Part shown: positions 55,669 to 64,000 of the stretch, one piece after another
How positions within the stretch are numbered: position 1 is the stretch's first letter
Layout: the number at the start of each line of letters is the position of its first letter
Source of the DNA: Prototheca cutis
Lineage: Eukaryota > Chlorophyta > Trebouxiophyceae > Chlorellales > Chlorellaceae
Length of the DNA: 64,000 bases
NCBI GenBank assembly: GCA_002897115.2
Contig: BCIH01000011.1
Location: 466,804-530,803 of the forward strand
Direction of reading: 5' to 3'
The notes under the pieces: model-generated
Told to the model about the DNA's origin: nothing
What the model saw: only the letters and a program-made list of their open reading frames with translations
Database searches by the model: none
Position numbers and translations under genes: made by a program

Positions 55669-56653
55669 GCAGGATTGATGCCATGTGAAAGGACCAGCGA
55701 CCGGCCAGGTGATCCGCAGGTACCCTCCCCTTGCACATTATGGTGGTGGATGGCTGGCGCGTGCCCGGGGCGGCTGGCCGCCCCGGGCCTGACCTCTTCA
55801 GCCGACGGCTGCCAGGCACGACGCCGAACGCAATGATGTCTGTCAGCCTGATGTGCGTGAACGTTCTGTTCTCCGTGCTTGAATTGGACTCCCATCCAGC
55901 CCCAACCGGCGTGATTGTTTGTCGTTGAAAGGAGGTGCTGTGTGTGTTGAGCGTGCTAGATACTCCTGTGTGACGCACTCTCCGGTCTCTGTGTGCGGTG
56001 GAATTCGGCAAGATGGTGGGAAAGAGAACCCAGGCTGGAGAATATCCAACACCGCCCCTCAACGTCTAGGGCATGTGGGAAGTGAGCCTGAGCCGATCCT
56101 TCATGCACGCGTCTGAATTGTGAATGATTTGTCATGTCGAGACGACACGGCGCCATGATTCATGCTTGAGGGCGCGAGCATGTGGTCTTGCGCAAAGCTC
56201 GGTGGTCTCGGAAAATCGGTACTGGCAAAAGCTAACCACGCAGACACAAAACGCCACGCGATGCGCGGTGCGACTCCCATTCTGCACGCCCAGAAAGGAT
56301 GAAATCAATCTCATTACGTACATNTACGTGGCATTTCGAAAATGCGCCAGCTCCAAAGCCGAGTACGCGGTTTAGGGCTCGATGCAGGGCGTCCACGCTG
56401 GAGCAGAGCAGGTGAGATTTCAGATGAATCCCCACCACATTTCCCGCCAGGGCTGTCGGGCACTTTGGGGTTGAGATGGAATATTACGAAACCCCGGGTC
56501 AGCCAACGTGCGCTGCATGACTGTGATCTGCTTGTGAATACCCAATCCTTCCCGATCTGCAAATTATTAACCAAGCGCGTGTCATTGTCTCAAAAGCGCC
56601 GGCCCCGTCATTTCGCTGCCATTAGGCCGAGCGGTGTCCTGCGTCGCCTGGGG
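55669..56653. other. Intergenic between PP2A B'' and FTHFS
   Basis: Nearly 1 kb; apart from the hairpin at 55763-55788 I see no coding frame. An N is at 56324. It should hold the PP2A B'' 3' UTR and the FTHFS promoter. Confidence 0.5.
55763..55788. repeat. 12-bp perfect hairpin with 2-nt spacer, 3' of PP2A B''
   Basis: Arms GCCCGGGGCGGC (55763-55774) and GCCGCCCCGGGC (55777-55788) are fully complementary, with TG between them. It lies 95 bases after the PP2A B'' stop, so probably in its 3' UTR. It would fold into a very stable stem in RNA. Confidence 0.85.
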
Positions 56654-59200
56654 ATGGCAAAGCGGCTCCTTGTGCGGGACCCAGTCCCCAGCGACATTGA
56701 GATCGCGCAGTCCTTGGAGCCGCTGCCGATCACCGAGATTGCTGAGGGCGTAGGACTGTCCCCAGAGGACTACATCACCTATGGTCCCACCAAGGCCAAG
56801 GTAGGTGGGTGGGTACTGGCTGCCTGGGCTGGGCCCTCGAGGTGCTGCGTCTCCTCCCCATCCCACCCAGCGTATCGTTGATGCCTGCGGGGTCCCCGCC
56901 CGCACCCTGCGATGAGGGCGCCTTGCAGCTGCTCCTCATACTGCTCAAAGGGCCGGCAGCACTCAAGATTAGGAGTGTGATGGTTTTTGCCGTGGCTATC
57001 GTGCCCACAGCATGTTGATGGCGGATCCCCACCGGCACATTCAATCACAGCATGACATGCGCGTCCTGCCACAGGTCAAGTTGGACGTGTTGAACAAGTA
57101 CCGGAACACGGCAAACGGAAAATATGGTCCGTATTTGTTTTTTCTCGATATGGCAGTTGTTGTAGGGGGCAAGGGGAGGGGGAAATTAGAGCACGGTGGT
57201 TTGGTGCATACTTTCTTTTCTCGCCTGGACTTGTTGGGGGTTCGTCATTTATGTCATCATGGGCTGTTGATATACTGCACAGTCTGCATGGGTACTTGTC
57301 ATCCAGGGTGCCCCTACCCCACCAGCCCCAGCCCCACTACCAACCAAAAAAACCTCCTTCTGCAAGACCAGTGCTTGTGGCCGGGATCACGCCGACGCCG
57401 TTGGGCGAGGGCAAGTCGACGACGACGGTCGGTCTGTGCCAGGCGCTGGGTGCGCACCTGGGCAAGCGGGCGATGACGTGCGTGCGGCAGCCGAGTCAGG
57501 GCCCAACCTTTGGGATCAAGGGCGGCGCGGCGGGGGGCGGCTACTCGCAAATCATTCCCATGGAAGAGTTTAACCTGCACCTGACAGGGGACATCCACGC
57601 AATCACTGCGGCGACCAACTTGATGGCCGCGGCCATCGAGGCACGGCGGTTCCACGAGTCCACACAGTCCGATGCCGCGCTGTTTGGCCGGCTGTGCCCG
57701 GCGGGCAAGGACGGCAAGCGCCGGTTTGCGCCCGTCATGCGCCGCCGGCTGGACAAGCTGGGCCTCGGCCACGTGACCGACCCGGAGCAGCTGACCCCGG
57801 AGCAGCGCGCACAGTTTGCGCGGCTCGACATCGACCCGGACACCATCACCTGGCGCCGCGTGCTGGACACCAACGACCGCTTCCTTCGTGGCGTGACCAT
57901 CGGCCGCGGGCCGAAAGAAGCCGGTTACGAGCGTGACACGGGCTTTGACATTGCTGTTGCCAGCGAGATCATGGCCGTGCTGGCCTTGGCTTCCAGTCTG
58001 GAAGATTTCCGTGAACGCCTGGGGGCCATGGTCTTTGCATCCTCAAAGTCAGGTATTTCCCTTTTTTCTTTTACTTAATTCTTTTTTTCTTTTTCTTTTT
58101 TTTTNGGGGGGGGGGGGGCAACCAGGACAAGCACACAGACAATCCTGATCCCTCATGCATCGACCAACACAGGGGAGCCGTTGACGGCGGACGATCTGGG
58201 TGTGGGAGGGGCGCTGGCGGTGCTGCTCAAGGACGCGCTGCTGCCGACCCTGATGCAGACGCTGGAGGCAACGCCCGTGCTGGTGCACGCGGGTCCCTTT
58301 GCCAACATCGCGCACGGCAACAGTTCGGTGCTGGCCGACGCGCTGGCGCTGAAACTGGTGGGCCCCGAGGGTTTCGTGGTTACTGAGGCCGGGTTTGGTG
58401 CCGACATTGGCATGGAAAAGTTCATGAACATCAAGTGTCGTGCCAGCGAGCTCGAGCCCGACTGCGTGGTGCTTGTGGCAACGGTGCGGGCATTGAAAAT
58501 GCACGGCGGTGGGCCTGCCGTCGTCGCTGGGCGGGCCTTGGACCCGGCCTATACGTCCGAGGACGTTGACCTTGTCCGCAGGGGGTGCTGCAACCTGGCG
58601 CGGCACATTGCCAACGCCCGGGCATACGGCGTGCCGGTCGTTGTCGCGCTCAACCGCTTTGCAACCGACACCGACGCNGAGCTGGCCGTGGTGTCGGTCG
58701 AAGCTCTGGCCGCGGGGGCCGAAGCCGCGGTTGTCTGCGCGCACCATGCGCTGGGTGGGGCCGGCGCAGTGGACCTCGCGAACGCCGTGATCAAGGCGTG
58801 CGACGAGCCTCGGACGCCACGGGCGTTCCGGTACCTGTACCCGCACGACATGCCGCTGGAGGACAAGATCCGGACCGTCGCAATGCAGATGTATGGCGCA
58901 GCCAGTGTCAGCTTCAGCGACGCCGCCCGCGCCTCCATGGACCGCTTCACCGCGCAAGGGTTTGGCCACCTGCCCATCTGCATGGCCAAAACGCAGTACT
59001 CGTTCAGCAATGACCCTGCGCTCAAGGGCGCGCCCACAGGGTTTGATCTCGCCGTGCGCGAGGTGCGCGCCAGCGTCGGAGCCGGGTTTATCGTCCCCAT
59101 CTGCGGAGACATGATGATGATGCCGGGCCTGCCCACCAGGCCCGCGTTCTTTGAGATCGACATCGATACCCAGACGGGACGTGTCCTGGGACTGTCGTGA
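56654..59200 (+). CDS. FHS: Formate-tetrahydrofolate ligase (10-formyl-THF synthetase)
   Basis: Makes 10-formyl-THF from formate, THF and ATP for one-carbon metabolism. Four exons, 56654-56800, 57075-57126, 57372-58052 and 58173-59200, are in phase and give 635 residues, the monofunctional size seen in plants and bacteria. The N-terminus reads [20 protein letters not shown] and [11 protein letters not shown]. The ATP-binding loop is [18 protein letters not shown]. Further conserved blocks are [79 protein letters not shown] and [17 protein letters not shown] near the C-terminus. No presequence is obvious, so a cytosolic enzyme is likely. An N at 58678 is in a codon, and one at 58105 is in the T/G tract of intron 3. 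Confidence 0.97.
58064..58118. repeat. T-rich run then G13 in FTHFS intron 3
   Basis: A T/C-rich tract ending in T9, then an N and G13 (58106-58118), all on the sense strand inside intron 58053-58172. Confidence 0.9.
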
Positions 59201-59608
59201 TCCCCCGTTTTGCTCCTGGAATAATACTGGAATTTGGCACTCTACCCGAGAATGCAACGGTTGTTGGTGTGCGTGGGGTGAGAATTGGGGGAGGGGGCCT
59301 ACAGGAGCGGCGGCCCTTCACAGTTCCATGTTGCGCCCGCTAACTCTGTGCTGCTTCTGTGGCTTCACGTGCATACCTCCTGACTGCTGCTGGTGCAGAG
59401 GAAGCACTGTAAACAGAGATGTCAGTACCCAGGGGAATCACATAGTCCCTGCACTGGGGGTCCAAAGAGCATGCATGCCCTTGGTGGCCCGACCATCACA
59501 TCGTTGCTCTGTGTCTCGGGCCCACAACAAAACTAATTGCCGGCCCACGTTGATGGTGTCATTCCTGTTGGCAAACAGCTTGCAGTACATCTGCAACCCC
59601 ACAATCGT
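59201..59608. other. Intergenic between FTHFS and SelH-like genes
   Basis: About 400 bases with no coding-like frame. Confidence 0.5.
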
Positions 59609-60355
59609 ATGAGAATCCTTTCAGGACTCGCTCGAGTCCATGTGCGAGCACTGGTAAGGGCCCACGCCACCGCCGCTGGAGGAGGTCCGGCTGCAGGCAA
59701 AGTTGTCGTCGAGTATTGGTAAGATATATTCTTGGGTAACCCGTTTCATGACAAGTGCATCCCTGCTTGGCCCGAGGCGCGTCTGGCTGTCGGCATTGCA
59801 TTGAGCCCAATCGTCACGGGACGTCTTTTCGCCACCACCCCACCAGCGAGTCCTGCAACTACAAGCCGCTCTTCGACATATTCAAGAAGAGCGTGAACCA
59901 GACCTTCCCTGCACTTGAAGTGGAAGCTGATACGGAGGTGATGATGGGTGCCAGGGATCTCTCTGGAGCAACGGTGATGGCTTCACTGTGCATGTGGCCC
60001 TGGTTGGCACTCAACTCCTTGACGGCCACAGGGCAAACTGATGCGCTGGTTCCTTTTTGCCAAACGCATTCAACAAAGCTATTCCATCGACAAGCATACA
60101 ATAGGATCACCGTCCTGGATCGTTTGAGGTATTTTACTGCAAGAGTGGAGAGGACAAGGAGCTGTGGTCTAAGCTGCTGACAGGTTGGCACCGATCAATT
60201 GGTGTGCGTTGCGAATGCCCATTCTCTGAAGCCGCGACGGCGGCCCCCATCAGACTAGCCACTCGCCACTCGCAGGGGAGCCCGCCGACGAGATGGCGGC
60301 CGGAAACGTCGCCGAAGTTGTAGTGGAGGCACTGCGTCGCCTCAAAGTGACGTGA
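59609..60355 (+). CDS. SelH/Rdx-family thioredoxin-like protein, Cys form
   Basis: Likely redox protein of the Rdx group (SelW/SelT/SelH/SelV). Four exons, 59609-59718, 59847-59937, 60105-60183 and 60276-60355, are in phase and give 119 residues. The N-terminus MRILSGLARVHVRALVRAHA is Arg-rich with no acidic residues, a good mitochondrial or plastid presequence. The redox motif is VVVEYCESC (Cys37, Cys40); selenoproteins of this family have Sec in place of the second Cys. The second family block is HRPGSFEVFY, followed by EDKELWSKLLTG and a C-terminal helix VAEVVVEALRRLK, in the order seen in SelH. The codon for Cys37 is split by intron 1 (TG|C), so reading through the intron would give Trp then a stop. 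Confidence 0.75.
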
Positions 60356-60737
60356 CGTGATGCCTGTGTGGGCGGAGGAGGAAACCCCCGCTGGTCTAAG
60401 AGCGGCCGAAGGGCAGGAGGTCTGGCTGATCCGGCACCAGAGAAACGGGCAGATGGCCGGTAGACTCTGACCGTAATGCTTTTTACCATTCTTTGGAAGA
60501 AGGAAGATCTCCGGAGCTGCATCACGCGTGTCCCAGCACCGGACAGCCGTTCCGTGGGGACCCTCGCCGGTACCTTCCTTCTGAGGGTGACCGGACGGAG
60601 CCGCGGACGAGCCCAGGTGTCGGCCCAGGGACCGCGGAGAGAAGCGGGGCCCCGTGTTCTTAAGGACGCAGCCTGCCGACAGTGCACAATAATTTGCATC
60701 ACACTGAATTTGGTTTTTGGTAACTGAGGAATCAACA
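60356..60737. other. Intergenic upstream of ATP-grasp ligase
   Basis: About 380 bases; no coding-like frame. It should contain the promoter of the ligase gene. Confidence 0.45.
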
Positions 60738-62852
60738 ATGAGCGGTCTGCGCAGTGCGCTCACCTCCGCCCTCCACGGAGTGACGGAGAGCCTCAAGTCC
60801 CACACCAAGCAGCAGCAGGGGCTGGACCCCGAGGCCTTTCCGTGCCTGGATGCCGAGGGAACCGTCGATAAGATGGCGTCGCTGACCCTGAAGCCCAAGG
60901 TTTCGGCCAGCAGCGCGCCCATCAACCTGACCGGCGACGAGGTGCGATCCCTGGGTCGGGGGTTCGGCTGCACGCCGGCGGGACGCGAGGGCCCCAGCCT
61001 CACGCAGCACGCCGACACGAATTTCCCAATTTCCCATGCAGGTGGATTACGTCCTGAGTCCCACCAGCCGCCGCGCGGCCAAGGAGGTTGTGCCTACTTC
61101 CCTGGTGAGTGCACATCCCGGCCAGCGGGCCAGGCAGATACCGGGCGAGGGTTGGGTCCTTGTCCGGGGAGGAGCCTCTGAGTGCGGGTTCTGAGTCTGG
61201 GGGCGGGGGGCTGTCTCTCTTGTTGCTTTGGCTTACACCTGGGCTTACCACTGGACACTCTGTGCCCTTCTGTGCTTGTCTAGATGTATCCAAACACGAA
61301 TCCTCCCCTCCGCAAACCAAATGATTCCTGACAGAGCCGGGACAGCGTGAAGGCCAACTTTTTGACCGAGGAGCTGATTGGCAGCCTGCCCAAGGGCATG
61401 ACGAGTGCGGAGCGTGAGGCCGTGGCTTCCCAGACCCCGCTGTCCCCCTCGCTCAACCTGATCAACTCGCTGCCCCGCGACGCGGTGCTGGCCCGCAGCG
61501 AGCAGGGCAAGGCGCTGCGCCGCAACGTCCTGCGCGGCAGCGTCATCGTCTTCATTACTGCCGGCTACTCGGGCAAGCGCTTCATCCTGGACCGCGCCAA
61601 GGAGCTGGGCGTGCGCAGTGTCGTCATCGACGGCCCTGACTCGTGGGCGCGGTCGATGGAAAAGGACGGCGGCATCGAGGCCTTTGTCCCTCTGGACATG
61701 AGCGATGGCGAGACGGTGCTTGACCGCGCGCTGGAGGCGATTCTAGATGTCAAGCGCCGGCTGGGCGGTGACCTGGACGGCGTGGTGTCCTTTAGCGAGA
61801 TGGCACAGCCCCTGGTCGCACGGCTGGCGGAGCGGTTGGGCTTGCCCGGGCCCGCGCCGGCGGTGGTGGACGCGGCGCGGGACAAGCACGCGACGCGGCA
61901 GTGCATGGAGAAGGCCGGGCTGCCCACCCCCCGCAACCAGCTGATCAAGAAGGAGGACGACATCGAGGCCGCAGCGACGCATGTTGGTTTCCCCGCGGTG
62001 ATCAAGCCCATCTACGGCGCCGCATCCATCGGCGTCGTCCGCGTCGACGACCTGCCAGGACTCAAGGAGAAGTACGCCGAGGTGGTGCGCCAGCTGTCTG
62101 CGGCGCGTGTCGTCGATGGCGCTCTCGTCGAGGGTGATGCCGCGGCGGGCGACGCGGGCAATGCCAATGACTGGATCCAGACCACCATCATGATGGAGGA
62201 GTACATGGACGGCGACGAGGTCGACGTGGACATCGTCATGTCCGATGGCCAGGCAGTGTACGGCGCTGTGACGGATAACTGGCCGACACAGGAGCCATAC
62301 TTCAACGAGACGGGCGGCAATGCCCCGTCGGCCCTGCCCGCCACCGCGCAGCGTGAGCTGCTCGACCTGTCGGTGAAGTCTGTCCAGGCGCTGGGCTTTG
62401 CGGCGGGCGTGTTCCATGTCGAGTGCAAGTACACGTCGCGCGGCGCGCGCCTGATCGAGGTCAACTGCCGCATGGGCGGCGGCCCCGTCCGCAACACAAA
62501 CCTTCTGGTCTGGGGCGTCGACCTGGTGGAGGAGGCGCTGCTGGCATGCGCCGGGATTCCCTCCCGACCGGCCGTCGCGCCCAAGCCAATGTGCTGCCTG
62601 GGGGAGTACTTTGTCAATGCGCCCAAGACGGGCACATTGGGCGACACCTCCTTCCTCGCGGCCATCCAAGAGCAGCCAGATGTCCTGGTCGCACGAGCCC
62701 TCCTGCCTGCAGGCTCCAAAGTCGTGTCCGTCGCCGATGGCCTGCCCACCTGGGTCGTCGAGCTGGTCGTCAAGACCAACACCGTCAAGAGTGCCATCGC
62801 TCGCGCTGAGGAGCTCGAGCGCGAGATCAGCCAGAAGCTCATCATCTCCTGA
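60738..62852 (+). CDS. ATP-grasp ligase, carnosine-synthase-like
   Basis: Carnosine synthase and relatives activate a carboxylate as acyl phosphate and join it to an amine. Exons 60738-60941, 61042-61104 and 61335-62852 are in phase and give 594 residues. The N-terminal 70 residues (MSGLRSALTSALHG, LDPEAFPCLD) look specific to this gene and its neighbour. A Rossmann-like pre-grasp domain has VIVFITAGYSGKRFILDRAK. The grasp fold follows: DKHATRQCMEKAGLPTPRNQ, FPAVIKPIYGAASIGVVRVD (Lys for ATP), MMEEYMDGDEVDVDIVMSDG, and RGARLIEVNCRMGGGPVRNT with metal-binding Glu and Asn. The C-terminal cap contains KPMCCLGEYFVNAPKTG. The substrate cannot be read from the sequence. A close tandem paralogue begins at 63601. 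Confidence 0.85.
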
Positions 62853-63600
62853 GCTGTGTGCTGTTTGTGGGGGAGGCCACGTGATGACTGCTTCCCCATG
62901 ACGGGGAAGCGTGCTCTGTCCGTGTTGGGAATCCTGGAGCTAGGGGCGGCTGCGGACTGGGGAAAGCCCCCCCCCCCCCCGCTCCACACGCACAACCCGC
63001 TGCAGCTCACCGTGTCCTGCACAATGCCGTTGCCGATTTTGCTTGATTCCTCGCCCTGGTGCCCAACCACCGAGGGCAGGCGTTTGGCTGCACTGCACAA
63101 GGATGCCCTGGCACTGCATTCCTATCAAGCCCCATCCACGCCNGGCGTTTCCTCGTCAAAGGGGGAAGACCGTGGCATGTTTTGATTACTCACTCCTCCG
63201 CCGAGATCACCCACCCCCAGACCGCCGTTGGGTCTGGCTCGTCTATCCAGTCCCAGCGCCTCGCTCCTCAATCCTTGGAAGACATGCAAACCCCTGTTGC
63301 CAGATTTTTCTCTCCCACAAAACCCCTTGGTGATGTAAGTTGATATCCCAGCTCAGAACGTACGAAAGGGACGGCAGGAAGCTAGGGATCGTCCGGACGG
63401 TGCCAGCAAGCAGCCACGAACACGCCGACTCCGCCGTCAGCGTAGAACTGCTCGTCCCGAGGCCGCCTCGCGGTCCGCCAAGGCGTGAAAAGCCACGCCG
63501 TAACTGTCTTCCCCCGGATATATAGTATTTTCGCTTGGCCCATTTTCCCGAATCGGGAATTCGTTTTGTATTACTGGTCCAACCAGGAGAGACTGCAGCC
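62853..63600. other. Intergenic between tandem ATP-grasp genes
   Basis: About 750 bases with a C-rich run near 62969 and an N at 63143. No coding frame; the right end carries the TATA-like box and inverted repeat listed separately. Confidence 0.5.
63519..63559 (+). promoter_or_regulatory. TATA-like box and 7-bp inverted repeat before second ATP-grasp gene
   Basis: TATATA at 63519-63524 lies 77 bases before the ATG at 63601. Between them, at 63545-63559, TTCCCGA-A-TCGGGAA forms a perfect 7+1+7 inverted repeat, the size of a dimeric factor site. The spacing suggests a core promoter with an operator-like element at or near the transcription start. Confidence 0.45.
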
Positions 63601-64000
63601 ATGTCTGGACTGAAGTCTGCCCTCACGGCCGCGCTGTCCGGCTCCCCGGCCAAGGCGGCCAAGGAGGAGGAGCAGCACAAGCTGGACCCCCATGCATTCC
63701 CATGCATCTCCGAGGAGGCGCCCATGTCGGCGGAGGAGGCTGCTGAGGGTCTGGCGGCCCTGGACATCAAGAGGGGGAGCCTTCCCAGCATGGCCCCGAC
63801 CATGTCCCGGAGCCTGGAGGGTGCACGTGGCGGGGTGCGTGGGCGCCGTTCGTGTTTGTATGGTGTCTGCAGCAGCGGTTGGGGGCTTGCGAGGTTGGGG
63901 TTTGCCCTGTCGGGCTTGGTGGCTGCCCCGGTCGGGAAGAGGCAAACCCTCGATCTTTGGCGAGGCTGTTTGCCCGCCAGTCGGAAGCTGGACCGGGAAT
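63601..64000 (+). CDS. Second ATP-grasp ligase paralogue, first exon only (runs off right edge)
   Basis: The start MSGLKSALTAALSG and, a little later, LDPHAFPCIS match the N-terminus of the gene at 60738 (MSGLRSALTSALHG, LDPEAFPCLD), so this is almost certainly a tandem duplicate. Exon 1 runs from 63601 to about 63834, ending at GGG|GTGCGT; a donor 15 bases earlier (GAG G|GTGCAC) is also possible. The rest, 63835-64000, reads as intron. The catalytic domain lies outside the window, so activity cannot be judged. Confidence 0.7.
   Translation, partial: MSGLKSALTAALSGSPAKAAKEEEQHKLDPHAFPCISEEAPMSAEEAAEGLAALDIKRGSLPSMAPTMSRSLEGARGGVRGRRSCLYGVCSSGWGLARLGFALSGLVAAPVGKRQTLDLWRGCLPASRKLDRE

Noticed and set aside
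59719..59722. Apparent TGG-TAA end of the SelH-like reading frame
   Set aside because: It is the start of intron 1: splicing TG|C restores CESC and continues the family sequence.
2897..63143. About two dozen isolated single Ns as signs of heteroplasmy or modified bases
   Set aside because: They are scattered in exons, introns and spacers alike and look like ambiguous consensus calls in a draft.

Overview
This window looks like nuclear DNA from a GC-rich, intron-rich green alga. A trebouxiophyte related to Chlorella or Auxenochlorella is most likely. The grounds are very high third-position GC in coding sequence, many short GT-AG introns with a recurrent GTGCG(T/C) donor, plant-type proteins (PSTAIRE CDKA, plant-type PP2A B'', a bHLH factor with a C-terminal ACT-like domain), an apparent plastid presequence and a type I polyketide synthase fragment. 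Scattered single Ns, one 41-base N gap and long homopolymers suggest a draft assembly. All exon borders were placed by eye from reading frame, splice dinucleotides and family conservation. Most models were checked by confirming that exon lengths keep phase.

Layout. 1-1.4 kb: C-terminal part of a ketosynthase domain (minus). 2.6-4.1 kb: mitochondrial uL2 (minus). 4.5-6.5 kb: SBDS (minus). 7.5-8.8 kb: pyrroline-5-carboxylate reductase (plus). 9.5-10.6 kb: coding-like sequence I cannot identify. 11.1-13.6 kb: proteasome ATPase RPT2 (minus), head to head with an NNF1/PMF1-like kinetochore gene (14.0-14.9 kb, plus). 15.2-21.5 kb: RNA polymerase I largest subunit (minus), head to head with poly(A) polymerase (22.0-24.7 kb, plus). 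25.6-28.5 kb: secreted trehalase (minus). 29.1-33.3 kb: Tudor-SN (minus). 33.7-35.8 kb: plastid-type membrane protein of unknown function (minus). 37.0-39.7 kb: UTP5/WDR43 (plus). 40.1-41.5 kb: GAR1 (plus), running into an assembly gap. 42.5-44.3 kb: bHLH-ACT factor (minus), head to head with ribosomal protein uL16 (44.7-45.8 kb, plus). 46.0-47.0 kb: ARL2 GTPase (minus). 47.5-49.4 kb: CDCA7-like zinc-finger protein (minus). 50.2-52.3 kb: CDKA (minus), head to head with PP2A B'' (52.8-55.7 kb, plus). 56.7-59.2 kb: formate-tetrahydrofolate ligase (plus). 59.6-60.4 kb: SelH/Rdx-like redox protein (plus). 60.7-62.9 kb: carnosine-synthase-like ATP-grasp ligase (plus), followed by the first exon of a tandem paralogue (63.6 kb to the edge).

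The genes are mostly housekeeping. Ribosome production is strongly represented: Pol I, UTP5, GAR1, SBDS, uL16 and mitochondrial uL2. Cell-cycle and chromosome functions form a second theme: CDKA, NNF1, PP2A B'' and CDCA7. The items most worth following up are the tandem ATP-grasp ligases, the polyketide synthase, the cysteine-rich insertion in the CDCA7 finger, the SBDS C-terminal extension, two putative GC-AG introns, micro first coding exons, and T-run/G-run tracts in introns. I saw no CRISPR array, insertion sequence or convincing tRNA or rRNA gene.
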